Position numbers and translations under genes: made by a program
Part shown: positions 53,418 through 62,268 of the stretch, piece by piece
Position numbering within the stretch: position 1 is the first letter of the stretch
How the letters are laid out: each line of letters starts with the position of its first letter
DNA from: Planctomycetota bacterium
Lineage (GTDB): Bacteria; Planctomycetota; Brocadiia; Brocadiales; Brocadiaceae
Direction: 5' to 3'
Length of the DNA stretch: 64,000 nucleotides
Assembly (NCBI GenBank): GCA_016188675.1
Contig: JACPHJ010000093.1
Span: 78,696-142,695 of the forward strand
Notes under the pieces: model-generated
What the model was told of the DNA's origin: nothing
The model's input: the letters and a program-made list of their open reading frames with translations, nothing else
Databases searched by the model: none

Positions 53418-54881
53418 ATGAACAAAGATAACTTCATAAAAGAAATAGATTTTAGCGGTAGTACAGCGGGTGCGGTTTCTATCCGTGAAGTTGCAAATGC
53501 CTGTTCCCCTTTAGAGGCTTTTTACCGGTTCGCTTCCCAAACAAATTTGTTTTTCCTCGACAGCGCCTTACCCGTTAAAGGCATTTCGAGATATTCCTTT
53601 CTGGGTTTTCAGCCGTTCCTGATAATGAAAACGAAACACCGCAGGATTACCCTATCCGATAAAGACGGTGTCCTTGAAATTGAAGGAAATCCCTTTGAAC
53701 ATCTGCGGGAATTATTAAAGCAATTTTCTTTAAAAAACACAACCGATTTAATTCCTTTTCAATGCGGTGTAGTAGGTTATTTTGGTTATGATTTGTGCCA
53801 TTTTGTTGAAAGATTACCAAGCAAAGCGATTGATGATATTGGACTGCCGGATATGTACATGGGGTTTTATGATGTCATCATTTCTTACGATAATCTTCTG
53901 GAAAAGTGCTATGTGATCGGAGTCGATTTCAGTTTAGATAATACATTAGAAGAAAGAATGAAACAAGCAGTTGACGTATTGTGCAGAAAATCCGATAGTG
54001 AATTTGTATCAGCAGGACACAGTCCCAGCACAAAAATACCAGAAACCACGTTACGATTTAATTTCACAAGAGAACGCTATTTGAATGCAATCAGGCATAT
54101 CAAGGACTACATCTCTGCAGGCGACGTGTATCAGGTCAATCTTTCTCAACGAATAGAGGCACATCTTGAGATGCCTCCTTACGAACTTTACAAAATATTG
54201 CGTTCGGTAAATCCGGCGCCTTTTTCATGTTACCTGAACTTCGATGACGTTGCCATTATCAGTTCCTCGCCGGAACGATTTCTCAATGTACATGCAAAAC
54301 ACGTCCAGACCCGCCCAATAAAAGGCACACGGCCACGCGGTAAGAATGAGAAGACGGACGAAATTATGAAACAGGCATTACTCTCCAGCCCAAAGGACGA
54401 TGCGGAACTTACGATGATCATTGATCTGGAACGAAACGACCTCGGACGTGTTTGCGATTATGGGTCTGTCAAGGTTACGGAAAGGAAGGTGCTGGAAACC
54501 TATCCTACCGTGTATCATCTGGTCTCTACTATTGAAGGAGACTTGCACGAACGGTATGATTTAATAGACTTACTCAAGGCTACATTTCCCGGCGGTTCTA
54601 TTACCGGAGCCCCGAAGATACGTGCCATGCAGATTATTGATGAACTCGAACCTACCCAGCGCGGTGTTTATACAGGCGCTATTGGCTATATCGGATTTAA
54701 CGGAAATGTTGACCTGAATATTGCCATACGCACGTTTATCATGAAAGACAAAATGGTGTACTTCCAGGTTGGAAGTGGTATTGTGGCCGATTCTGATGAA
54801 GAAGAGGAATATGAAGAGACGATGCACAAGGCCAAGGCCCTTATCAATTCACTAAAACCATGCCCAATATCATATTCTTAA
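53418..54881 (+). CDS. pabB: Aminodeoxychorismate synthase component I
   Basis: 487 residues of chorismate-binding enzyme. PIKGTRPRG (near residue 302) has the Lys that marks PabB and forms the covalent intermediate; anthranilate synthase has PIAGT. FPGGSITGAPKIRAMQIIDE and YTGAIGYIGFNGNVDLNIAIRT are the remaining signatures. It makes 4-amino-4-deoxychorismate for folate synthesis, using ammonia from a PabA subunit that is not encoded here. The stop lies 22 bases inside the next gene (pabC), giving a coupled pabB-pabC pair. Confidence 0.92.
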   Translation: MNKDNFIKEIDFSGSTAGAVSIREVANACSPLEAFYRFASQTNLFFLDSALPVKGISRYSFLGFQPFLIMKTKHRRITLSDKDGVLEIEGNPFEHLRELLKQFSLKNTTDLIPFQCGVVGYFGYDLCHFVERLPSKAIDDIGLPDMYMGFYDVIISYDNLLEKCYVIGVDFSLDNTLEERMKQAVDVLCRKSDSEFVSAGHSPSTKIPETTLRFNFTRERYLNAIRHIKDYISAGDVYQVNLSQRIEAHLEMPPYELYKILRSVNPAPFSCYLNFDDVAIISSSPERFLNVHAKHVQTRPIKGTRPRGKNEKTDEIMKQALLSSPKDDAELTMIIDLERNDLGRVCDYGSVKVTERKVLETYPTVYHLVSTIEGDLHERYDLIDLLKATFPGGSITGAPKIRAMQIIDELEPTQRGVYTGAIGYIGFNGNVDLNIAIRTFIMKDKMVYFQVGSGIVADSDEEEEYEETMHKAKALINSLKPCPISYS

Positions 54882-55720
54882 ATGATAAAATCGTCAAAGA
54901 TACAGAAGGGCTTTTAAGCACCCTTGATCGCGGCTTTCTTTATGGGGATGGATTATTTGAAACTCTTAGAACTTACGGTAAAACCCCTTTCCGGCTTGAA
55001 GACCATGTTGTCCGTCTTTCGAATTCCGCGCGATATTTTGGCATTCCTTTTCATTATACGTCTCATAAAATACAGCAAATTATTGAGCAACTTCTTGTAG
55101 AAAATAATTTAAATGATGCCTATATCCGGATGACATTATCACGGGGGACAGGAGTTAATGGACTCATTCCCAAAGGCGCATGCACTCCAACCTTTGTTGT
55201 CCATGCAAAACCTCTTATCGCTTATCCTGTATCGCTGTATAAAACAGGCGCATCACTTATCACTTCCCATATTCGCAGGAGCACTACCTGTCCCGTCTCA
55301 TGTCACAAGACACTCAACTTTTTGACCAATTACCTTATTAAAAGAGAGGCATCTGAAAAAGGTGCTCACGACGCACTCATGCTAAACACAGACGACCATA
55401 TTGCCGAATGCGCTGTAAGCAATATTTTTATTGTTGAGAAGAACACCGTTATTACCCCATCTTTGAAAGCCAATGTACTGCCGGGTATTACACGTAGGAT
55501 CATACTGGAGTTGTGTAAGGCAAACGGTATTCATGCATCGGAGGAGCTTTTCGGACTGGAAAGGGTTATTGGTGCAGACGAAGTATTTATTAGCAACTCC
55601 CTTATGGAAATTATGCCCGTTTCAAGGATCGATGGACATACCATAGGAAAGCTTATTCCAGGCGCTATGACAGGGTTTTTGCGTGACAAATATAAGGCTT
55701 TGGCTTATGTATCAATCTAG
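54860..55720 (+). CDS. pabC: Aminodeoxychorismate lyase (class IV aminotransferase fold)
   Basis: 286 residues. Fold-type IV PLP signatures are present: DRGFLYGDGLFETLRTYG, the catalytic-Lys region CHKTLNFLTNYLIKREA, HDALMLNTDDHIAECAVSNIFIV and LPGITRRIILELC. It would release pyruvate from aminodeoxychorismate to give p-aminobenzoate. The family also contains D-amino acid and branched-chain aminotransferases, but the 22-base overlap with pabB supports PabC. Confidence 0.88.
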   Translation: MPNIIFLNDKIVKDTEGLLSTLDRGFLYGDGLFETLRTYGKTPFRLEDHVVRLSNSARYFGIPFHYTSHKIQQIIEQLLVENNLNDAYIRMTLSRGTGVNGLIPKGACTPTFVVHAKPLIAYPVSLYKTGASLITSHIRRSTTCPVSCHKTLNFLTNYLIKREASEKGAHDALMLNTDDHIAECAVSNIFIVEKNTVITPSLKANVLPGITRRIILELCKANGIHASEELFGLERVIGADEVFISNSLMEIMPVSRIDGHTIGKLIPGAMTGFLRDKYKALAYVSI

Positions 55721-55758
55721 CGTATCAAAAGTTTTTCAATGGATATATAAAAATGTAA

Positions 55759-55812
55759 CATGACACATATGTGTATCATCACAAAAGCGTGTCATGGCAC
55801 ATTGCATGACAC
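55759..55812. promoter_or_regulatory. CATGACAC enhancer-like sites
   Basis: CATGACAC at 55759-55766, then GTGTCATG (55789-55796), eight bases, CATGACAC (55805-55812), the last two forming a perfect inverted repeat. The same octamer is repeated three times at 8517-8578. The sites sit 110-165 bases upstream of a sigma-54 promoter and are probably bound by the response regulator itself. Confidence 0.6.
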
Positions 55813-55922
55813 AAATCGTGATGAATAAATTATAAGAAAATAAAGTAGCATCCGGTTATATTTCTTGCATCTATTTAAAAGTTTGTTAAAAATTATTATA
55901 ATAATAGAAAAAAAGAATAACG

Positions 55923-55938
55923 TGGCAGTCTTTTTGCT
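55923..55938 (+). promoter_or_regulatory. Sigma-54 promoter
   Basis: TGGCAG-TCTTT-TTGCT matches the consensus TGGCAC-N5-TTGCW at all but one base, with the exact GG-N10-GC spacing. Transcription would start near 55948, about 65 bases before the response regulator ATG. Confidence 0.75.
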
Positions 55939-56012
55939 TTTCAGTTTTAGCTAAACATTGAAAATATGGGAGATTTATTAAATATTTCTACTAATTTAAG
56001 GTATTAAACACC

Positions 56013-57407
56013 ATGAAGACTATCCTGGTAGTTGATGATGAGTTAGGTATCCTTGAATCGTTTAGAATGATATTAAAGGAAAACTACAGAGTCCTTACAA
56101 CCACGGATGGTTTAAAGGCTTTGGAAACGCTTCGCAATGAATGTGTTAATCTGGTAATCCTTGATATTATGTTGCCGGGCATGTCCGGGTTGGAGGTTTT
56201 ACGTGAAATAAAGAAGGATTATGAAGATGTTGAAGTTGTAATGGTTACGGCCGTAAAAGCCGTAAAGACAGCTATCGAAGCAATGAAATTAGGCGCCTCT
56301 GATTACATTGTCAAACCATTTGATGTGGAAGAAATTAAACTTGTCATTGACAAAACCCTTCGTTCCGGAGAGCTTTTACATGAGGTAGAGTATCTTCGGG
56401 CTGAACTAAACAAAAATTTTGAGTTTAACAACATTGTCGGTCAAAGCCACGCCATGAGGCAGATATTTGATACAATTATCAGGGTAGCCAAAGGAGATTC
56501 TCCGGTACTCATTACGGGTGAAAGTGGTACGGGAAAGGAGCTTATTGCGAGGGCCGTTCACCTGCAAAGTCCTAGAAGGAACAAGCCTTTTGTTGCCGTC
56601 AGTTGTCCTAATCTGCCGGATAACTTGTTAGAAAGTGAATTGTTTGGGCATGAAAAGGGTTCATTTACCAGCGCAACCGATAAGAAAATCGGGCGTTTTG
56701 AACTGGCAGACGGCGGCACCGTTTTTTTGGACGAAATCAGCGAGATGAGTTTGTCCAATCAGGCCAAACTTTTGCGTGTTTTGCAGGAGTATGAGTTTGT
56801 GCGTGTGGGCGGAACTAAAACAATCAGTATTGATGTCCGGTTAATTGCAAGTACCAATATTGACCTTAAGACTGCAATAACTAAAGGAACATTCAGAGAG
56901 GATTTATTCTACAGGATAAATGTCGTTCCCTTGAACGTACCCGCTCTAAGAGACAGGAGAGAAGATATTCCTTTCCTCGTGAGGCATTATTTTCAAAAGT
57001 ATAAAGAAGAACTTTACTCCAAAACCAAAAAGATTCAACCAACCGCAATGAAACTGCTTGAAAACTATTATTGGCCCGGAAACATAAGAGAACTAAAAAA
57101 TGTGATCGAAAGGATGCTTACGCTGTACGGTGATAGCGATACCATTCTTGATGAACACCTTCCTATGGAAATCAAAAGTGGGAATGCCAATCCTACGGTA
57201 TATCATCCTGGCGATTTGATTGAATTATTGGATGCTGAATCGCTTGATGAAATAGTCTCACGCATAGAAAGAGAACTTATAGAAAAAGCCCTTCAAAAAG
57301 CAAATGGTGTACAAACCCGAGCTGCTCAAATCCTAAAGACAACGAGAAGAATATTAAGATATAAGATGGATAAATTAGGATTAGCGAATCATGAAGACCA
57401 GGAATAA
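56013..57407 (+). CDS. NtrC-family sigma-54 response regulator
   Basis: 464 residues. The receiver domain (1-120) has acidic DDE near residue 8, phospho-Asp51 (VILDIMLPG), Thr/Lys switch residues (MVTA and KPF). The AAA+ domain (~140-375) has Walker A GESGTGKE, a GSFTSA loop in place of the usual GAFTGA, and RINVVPLNVPALRDR. The C-terminal Fis-type HTH is AAQILKTTRRILRYKMDKLG. The changed loop keeps Phe-Thr, so sigma-54 contact is still plausible. A partner kinase is not in the window. PrsR-type regulators control PEP-CTERM genes elsewhere. Its own promoter looks sigma-54 dependent, hence autoactivation. Confidence 0.92.
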   Translation: MKTILVVDDELGILESFRMILKENYRVLTTTDGLKALETLRNECVNLVILDIMLPGMSGLEVLREIKKDYEDVEVVMVTAVKAVKTAIEAMKLGASDYIVKPFDVEEIKLVIDKTLRSGELLHEVEYLRAELNKNFEFNNIVGQSHAMRQIFDTIIRVAKGDSPVLITGESGTGKELIARAVHLQSPRRNKPFVAVSCPNLPDNLLESELFGHEKGSFTSATDKKIGRFELADGGTVFLDEISEMSLSNQAKLLRVLQEYEFVRVGGTKTISIDVRLIASTNIDLKTAITKGTFREDLFYRINVVPLNVPALRDRREDIPFLVRHYFQKYKEELYSKTKKIQPTAMKLLENYYWPGNIRELKNVIERMLTLYGDSDTILDEHLPMEIKSGNANPTVYHPGDLIELLDAESLDEIVSRIERELIEKALQKANGVQTRAAQILKTTRRILRYKMDKLGLANHEDQE

Positions 57408-57409
57408 AG

Positions 57410-57438
57410 GCCGACCACAAGGGTTCGGCGCTACGTGT
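57410..57438. repeat. REP-like hairpin upstream of the RAYT gene
   Basis: GCCGACCACAAGGGTTCGGCGC followed by TACGTG. The GCCGA/TCGGC stem resembles the element on the other side of the transposase gene. Confidence 0.45.
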
Positions 57439-57439
57439 T

Positions 57440-57904
57440 ATGAAAAAATATCACAAAAAAATACGATTGGATAAAGATGTGTACGCAATTGAAGGTGTTA
57501 ATTGTTTTGTCACTGTGTGTACGGATGGGAAAATCCCCTCATTTCAAAATAATGTGTTAACGCTAGCCTTTATTGAACAACTGAAAACCGACGCCGCATC
57601 AAGCGGTGTACAGGTATTTGTATATTGTTTTATGCCGGATCATTTGCATCTTGTGATAGCGCCGGGAACCACGAAAGACATTGTGAAATTTGTGGGAGAA
57701 TATAAAGGAAGGACAACCAGGATTGCATGGGGATTTGGCATGAAAGGAAAGTTCTGGCAAACAAGTTTTTATGATCATTTTTTGAGGAAGGAAGAGGACG
57801 TAAGAATTGTCGTAATGTATGTATTGAATAATCCGGTGCGGAAGGGATTGGTTTCGGAATGGAGAGAATATCCGTATTCGGGGTCGTTGGTATATGAATT
57901 ATAA
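57440..57904 (+). CDS. REP-associated tyrosine transposase (RAYT)
   Basis: 154 residues of the Y1/HUH family. The HUH motif is MPDHLHLV (His68, His70), and the candidate catalytic Tyr111 lies in FWQTSFYDHFLR. NNPVRKGLV and PYSGS follow, as usual for RAYT proteins. These enzymes cut single-stranded REP hairpins and are usually single-copy domesticated genes. REP-like hairpins flank the gene (57410-57438 and 57905-57960). It looks intact. Confidence 0.88.
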   Translation: MKKYHKKIRLDKDVYAIEGVNCFVTVCTDGKIPSFQNNVLTLAFIEQLKTDAASSGVQVFVYCFMPDHLHLVIAPGTTKDIVKFVGEYKGRTTRIAWGFGMKGKFWQTSFYDHFLRKEEDVRIVVMYVLNNPVRKGLVSEWREYPYSGSLVYEL

Positions 57905-57960
57905 ATAGCGGCGCGAAAAAATGCCGACTCGTAGCGCGGGTGGCTTGTCCCCCGCCCCAT
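57905..57960. repeat. REP-like hairpins downstream of the RAYT gene
   Basis: GCGGCGC/TGCCGACTC and GTAGCGCGGGTGGCTTGTCC with CCCGCC form short GC-rich stems in otherwise AT-rich DNA, next to the transposase stop. Confidence 0.5.
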
Positions 57961-57965
57961 TTGGC

Positions 57966-59087
57966 TTATTCTCGATTTATATATATCCTCGGCACTCTTT
58001 TACTAATATTGCAGGCAACCTCGTAAGGGATCGTATTTAATTGTTTAGCAATTGATTCTATCGGGATAGTTTCTCGTCCCTGATTGCCATACAATATGAC
58101 CTCATCTCCGACTGAAACGTCTTTTATATTTGTCGCGTCTACAAAACACTGATCCATGCAAACCCGTCCGATAATAGATGCCTTCTTCCCCATTATAATG
58201 ACTTTCCCTTGATTCGAAAGCAAGCGATTATATCCGTCGTCATATCCCAGGGGCAGAGTTGCGACGCGGGTAGGTTTGGCAATCGTGTATGCCCTGCCGT
58301 AGCCGACCACATCTCCCGCATCCATATCTTTAATATGAATAATCCTTGTTTTAAAGGTTATAACGGGTTTTATCCCTATGTCTCTGGAAACATCTTCTGA
58401 AGGATATAATCCATACAATGATAAACCAGGCCTAACCATATTAAAATAAGATTCCGGATAACCCAGAATTGCCCCGCTATTTGCCATGTGTCTTAATGGA
58501 ATACACACCTTGATCGTATCCAGAGCAGCCAATACGTCTCTAAATCTTTTTATCTGTAAATTTGTATACGCTGAATCCTTCTCATCGGAAGAAGAGCAGT
58601 GTGTGTATATGCCTTCAATGTAAAGGCTTTCCAGATTTCTTACAGACTTTACAAACTCTACGGCCTTGTCGTACTTTACACCAATACTGCCCATGCCGGT
58701 ATCAACGTATACATGAACTTTTAATTTCTTATTAAAGTAAGAGGCTTTCTTTGCTAATACCCCGGCAAGCTTCAAATCATAAACCGTAGGTATTAAGTCA
58801 CAGTGAATAACCGTCTCGATTTGTTCTTCAAAGATGCCACCCAGAAGTAATAATGGCGCTTTTATGCCTTTGTCCCTTAATTGAATTCCTTCCTCAAGGA
58901 TGGCAATACCAAGCGTTTCAGCGCCGTTGTTTAACAAAACCCTGCTAACCTCGTAGTCGCCGTGGCCATAAGCATCTGCCTTGACGATACCGAGAATTTT
59001 TATATCTGGTCCGACCCATTTCTTTATAGCCGATAAATTATGTTTCAGGGCGCCTAAGTCAATTTCAACCCACGTCGGTCTGTGCAT
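57966..59087 (-). CDS. alr: Alanine racemase
   Basis: 373 residues from ATG 59087, chosen for AAGGAAGG upstream; the frame opens earlier at 59111. The PLP lysine is in ILGIVKADAYGHGDYEVS. LYVDTGMGSIGV-like VYVDTGMGSIGVKY, PVITFKTRIIHIKD, VGYGRAY, GYDDGYNR and IIGRVCMDQ are family signatures. It makes D-alanine for peptidoglycan, which agrees with anammox planctomycetes having a cell wall. The start overlaps the end of bioF by 23 bases, so the pair is co-transcribed. Confidence 0.93.
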   Translation of the reverse strand: MHRPTWVEIDLGALKHNLSAIKKWVGPDIKILGIVKADAYGHGDYEVSRVLLNNGAETLGIAILEEGIQLRDKGIKAPLLLLGGIFEEQIETVIHCDLIPTVYDLKLAGVLAKKASYFNKKLKVHVYVDTGMGSIGVKYDKAVEFVKSVRNLESLYIEGIYTHCSSSDEKDSAYTNLQIKRFRDVLAALDTIKVCIPLRHMANSGAILGYPESYFNMVRPGLSLYGLYPSEDVSRDIGIKPVITFKTRIIHIKDMDAGDVVGYGRAYTIAKPTRVATLPLGYDDGYNRLLSNQGKVIIMGKKASIIGRVCMDQCFVDATNIKDVSVGDEVILYGNQGRETIPIESIAKQLNTIPYEVACNISKRVPRIYINRE

Positions 59088-60294
59088 AGCCTTCCTTAAA
59101 ATCTTTAGCAACCACAGATTTCACAGATAATTTTACTTTCTGTGCCATCTGTGGTTTCAAAGTAGTTGTCAATTTGTCTATATCCTCTTTGCTATGGGTA
59201 GCCATTAATGAAATGCGTAACCGGCTTGTACCCAAAGGCACGGTGGGCGGCCGGATTGCAGGGATCAAGATACCATTTTCATAGAGTCTTGTGGCTAAAT
59301 TAAGCGCATCTTCCGCTGATCCAATAATAATGGGAATGATAGGACTCTCTGCAGAAATATTGCTTATAAATTCCGACAGTTGAGACTTCAAATATCTTAT
59401 ATTTTCCCACAACTTATAAATAAGGGAGGTATCTTCCTGGATAAGTGCCAGCCCTGCCAGAGATGCGGCACATGCGGCGGGAGGCAATGACGTTGTATAA
59501 ATAAAAGGTCGCGCCTTGTTTTTTAAGAAATTAACAAGATGCCTGCTTCCGGCAATAAACCCACCGATGCTTCCTACTGCCTTGCTTAACGACCCCATAA
59601 TAATATCAATCTTTCCTTCAAGCCCACAGTGTCCTATCATGCCTTCCCCGTGTTGACCGAATACTCCTGTGGCATGGGCATCGTCAACCATAATTATGGC
59701 GTCGTATTTTTGGGCAATTTCTACAATTTCGGGTAGCGGGGCCGTATCGCCGTCCATACTAAATACACTATCAGTAACCACTAACCTCCTTCGATATGTT
59801 GAAGATCTCAGCAGCAAAGACTCTAATTGGCTTACATCATTGTGCGGATAAACACGGAAAATTGCGCCTGATTGACGACAGCCGTCAATAATACTTGCAT
59901 GGTTCAGTTTATCTCCAATAACGATATCTTCTCTCCCGGCAAGGGCGCATATAGCGCCCACATTGGTCATATAGCCGGTGGGGAACAGTAGTGCAGCCTC
60001 CGTGCCTTTGAACTCTGCAATCTTCTTTTCAAGTTCCTCGTGAAGTAGCATATTTCCGGCAACCAATCGCGATGCGCATGCGCCCCATCCGTATTGATTA
60101 ATAGCTGCAATAGCAGCTTGTTTTATTTTTGGGTGGTCGGCGAGGCCGAGGTAATTATTCGAACAAAATGAGAGGTACGATTTACCGTTTATTTGAACGT
60201 AGGGGCCCTGCGCACTTTCAATGGTTTTGTACTCACGCATCAATGCACGATCTTCTAATGCCTTCAGTTCATTTAAAATAAAATCGAGTCCCAT
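59065..60294 (-). CDS. bioF: 8-amino-7-oxononanoate synthase (or glycine C-acetyltransferase)
   Basis: 409 residues of the alpha-oxoamine synthase family. FCSNNYLGLADHPKIK, VDDAHATGVFGQHGEG and the PLP lysine in GSLSKAVGSIGGF are present. It would join pimeloyl-ACP/CoA and L-alanine for biotin. The close relative Kbl cannot be excluded by sequence alone, but bioB at 61238 supports bioF. The last ~30 residues (after about TTLKPQ) are translated from a 'ccacagattt...cacagat' type intergenic repeat and are not part of the normal enzyme. Confidence 0.85.
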   Translation of the reverse strand: MGLDFILNELKALEDRALMREYKTIESAQGPYVQINGKSYLSFCSNNYLGLADHPKIKQAAIAAINQYGWGACASRLVAGNMLLHEELEKKIAEFKGTEAALLFPTGYMTNVGAICALAGREDIVIGDKLNHASIIDGCRQSGAIFRVYPHNDVSQLESLLLRSSTYRRRLVVTDSVFSMDGDTAPLPEIVEIAQKYDAIIMVDDAHATGVFGQHGEGMIGHCGLEGKIDIIMGSLSKAVGSIGGFIAGSRHLVNFLKNKARPFIYTTSLPPAACAASLAGLALIQEDTSLIYKLWENIRYLKSQLSEFISNISAESPIIPIIIGSAEDALNLATRLYENGILIPAIRPPTVPLGTSRLRISLMATHSKEDIDKLTTTLKPQMAQKVKLSVKSVVAKDFKEGYAQTDVG

Positions 60295-60392
60295 TGAAGA
60301 GTCATTCCCTTGATTTTATACAACACTAGTATATAATGAATTTCAAATAGCATTTTTAAGAAACTACAGTTTGAGACATCGTTAATTGTTAT

Positions 60393-60668
60393 ATGAGTGA
60401 TATCCAGAGGACCAGGAGAAGACATGGACGCAGAAGAAAATTTTTTACAACTAAAAACATAGTAACATTCACATTTCTTCTGGCGATATCCGCTTTTACT
60501 GCGTTTATTATAACCAATCCTCTTGCAAATTTTTATACAGCAACGTACACACTGTTGATGTATCTTCTAACCATATGCGGGTCTCTTCTAATTATATTCA
60601 TTTTGTTCTTTGGGTTCATAGTTAAATCTATTCGGTTTATGGGGAAAATATTTCAAAAACGCAGATGA
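60393..60668 (+). CDS. Small two-helix membrane protein
   Basis: 91 residues. A basic N-terminus (RTRRRHGRRRK) is followed by two hydrophobic helices (about 23-43 and 50-77) and a basic end (GKIFQKRR). Both ends are probably cytoplasmic. The family is unknown. It lies 32 bases upstream of the next membrane-protein gene, so the two may be co-transcribed. Confidence 0.65.
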   Translation: MSDIQRTRRRHGRRRKFFTTKNIVTFTFLLAISAFTAFIITNPLANFYTATYTLLMYLLTICGSLLIIFILFFGFIVKSIRFMGKIFQKRR

Positions 60669-60700
60669 TTTTTTATCTCTTTCTTCTATAAGGACCATGT

Positions 60701-61135
60701 ATGAAACCTATATGTCATTTGGGCGCATCGATTATAACAGGTGTAGTTACATTTCTGATAACAAAGACAATTTCCCCCAGTATTGCATGTTTCCTGGCCG
60801 GGTGGCTTGTGGATGTTGACCATATCTGGGATTTTTATAAAAACGCCGGTAAAGGTTTTAACGTGAAAAGATTTGTCAATACATTCGAAAATGGGGAAGT
60901 AAAAAAGGCCTATTTGTACCTCCATAGTTATGAGCTTTTATTCACGCTGGTACTTTTGTGTTTTTTCACTCATTTTAACCACCTTTTGTCTTTTGCTACT
61001 TTGGGGTTCGCAGTCCATTTATTGTTTGACCAGATATTTAATCCCGTAAAACCTCTTACCTATTTTATTACCTATAGAATATTAAATAGCTATAATGCGG
61101 ATGTCGTTTTTACGCACTCGACAAAAATATCTTGA
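60701..61135 (+). CDS. Membrane protein resembling DUF457-type metal-dependent hydrolases
   Basis: 144 residues with three or four hydrophobic stretches. His/Asp motifs match membrane-bound hydrolase-like proteins of the YdjM/DUF457 type: GWLVDVDHIWDF, YLHSYELLF and FAVHLLFDQ. The reaction is unknown for the family. The protein is slightly short. It may pair with the small protein encoded just before it. Confidence 0.65.
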   Translation: MKPICHLGASIITGVVTFLITKTISPSIACFLAGWLVDVDHIWDFYKNAGKGFNVKRFVNTFENGEVKKAYLYLHSYELLFTLVLLCFFTHFNHLLSFATLGFAVHLLFDQIFNPVKPLTYFITYRILNSYNADVVFTHSTKIS

Positions 61136-61237
61136 TTGTATAGGATTTTCATTTTATTTATGCGGTTTGCAGAGCGAAGAGACTCTTCGCTTTACATTGA
61201 AAAGCCGCCCACGTTATCCTTGCGACTCATTCGGTCG

Positions 61238-62230
61238 TTAGGAGGTTTGTAATTCCAAATGGAGATCCTTTATCATTTCTAAATCATCTTCGACCTTTCT
61301 TCCCTTTGTCGTCAGGTAGTTCCCAATCATGGTGCTATTGGCGCCCGCATAAAACATCCATGATTGTAGATCCCGAAGATTTTTTTCCCTTCCACCTGCA
61401 ATCTTGATTTCCTTGTCAGGCAAAACGAATCGAAATACAGAAATAATTTTTAATGCCTCCATAGGTGACAATGGAATACTGCTCTCCAATGGTGTGCCGG
61501 AAATAGGGTGCAGGAAATTAAGCGGAACGACAGCGACATCCAAATTTTTCAAGGTAAACGCAAGATCAATGCGGTCATCTATCCCTTCTCCAATACCAAA
61601 AATTGCACCGCTGCATATTTCTAACCCGGCTTCCTTGGCAACAGTAATTGTGTTTACTCTATCGGCAAACGTATGCGTTGAGCATATATTGGGGAAAAAT
61701 CTTTCAGAAGTTTCTAAGTTATGATTAAGTCTTTTTAGTCCGCATTTTACTAAAGATTCGGCCATTTCCTTTGTCAATATCCCAAAAGAACCGTGCGGAT
61801 GGATGCAGGTATCCGTTGCGACTGTTTTTATTGTCTCGCAAATTTTATCAAGGTCGTCAGCATTGCCTATGCTATATCCACTGGTAACGATACCAATGGA
61901 GTTGGAACCTGCCTGCTCCGCACATTTCGCGACATCAAGTATCCTGTTTGTATCAATAAGTGGAAATTCTTTAACGCCGGTGTGGTAACGTGAGGATTGA
62001 GAACAAAAACTGCAATCTTCCGTGCATTGTCCCTGTTTTGCGCTGACGATAGAACATGCCTTTACAAAATGACCAAAATACCTCAAGCGTATTTGATTTG
62101 CCCAATAAAATAAATCATAGACTTCATCACCATCAATTTGCATTAGGTAAAGGGCATCATCACGGCTGATGGGCTTGTTCTGTAAGGATCGGTCTGCAAT
62201 ATGTTTTATCTTGTCATTCATTATGTTCAA
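61238..62230 (-). CDS. bioB: Biotin synthase
   Basis: 330 residues. The radical SAM cysteines are Cys69, Cys73 and Cys76 (QCTEDCSFCSQS). HNLETSERFFPNICSTHTF, SGAIFGIGEG, VPLNFLHPISGTPLE, KIAGGREKNLRDLQ and AGANSTMIGNYLTT are diagnostic for BioB. It inserts sulfur into dethiobiotin using S-adenosylmethionine and two iron-sulfur clusters. The other biotin gene here, bioF, lies 1 kb away on the same strand, separated by two plus-strand membrane genes. Confidence 0.96.
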   Translation of the reverse strand: MNIMNDKIKHIADRSLQNKPISRDDALYLMQIDGDEVYDLFYWANQIRLRYFGHFVKACSIVSAKQGQCTEDCSFCSQSSRYHTGVKEFPLIDTNRILDVAKCAEQAGSNSIGIVTSGYSIGNADDLDKICETIKTVATDTCIHPHGSFGILTKEMAESLVKCGLKRLNHNLETSERFFPNICSTHTFADRVNTITVAKEAGLEICSGAIFGIGEGIDDRIDLAFTLKNLDVAVVPLNFLHPISGTPLESSIPLSPMEALKIISVFRFVLPDKEIKIAGGREKNLRDLQSWMFYAGANSTMIGNYLTTKGRKVEDDLEMIKDLHLELQTS

Positions 62231-62268
62231 TCATCTAGCCACGAATGAACACGAAGTTGTGGTTAAAA

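Noticed and set aside
55789..55812. TGGCAC at 55795 as a sigma-54 -24 box
   Set aside because: The GC element falls only a few bases later, not at the required 10-base spacing; it is part of the inverted CATGACAC site instead.
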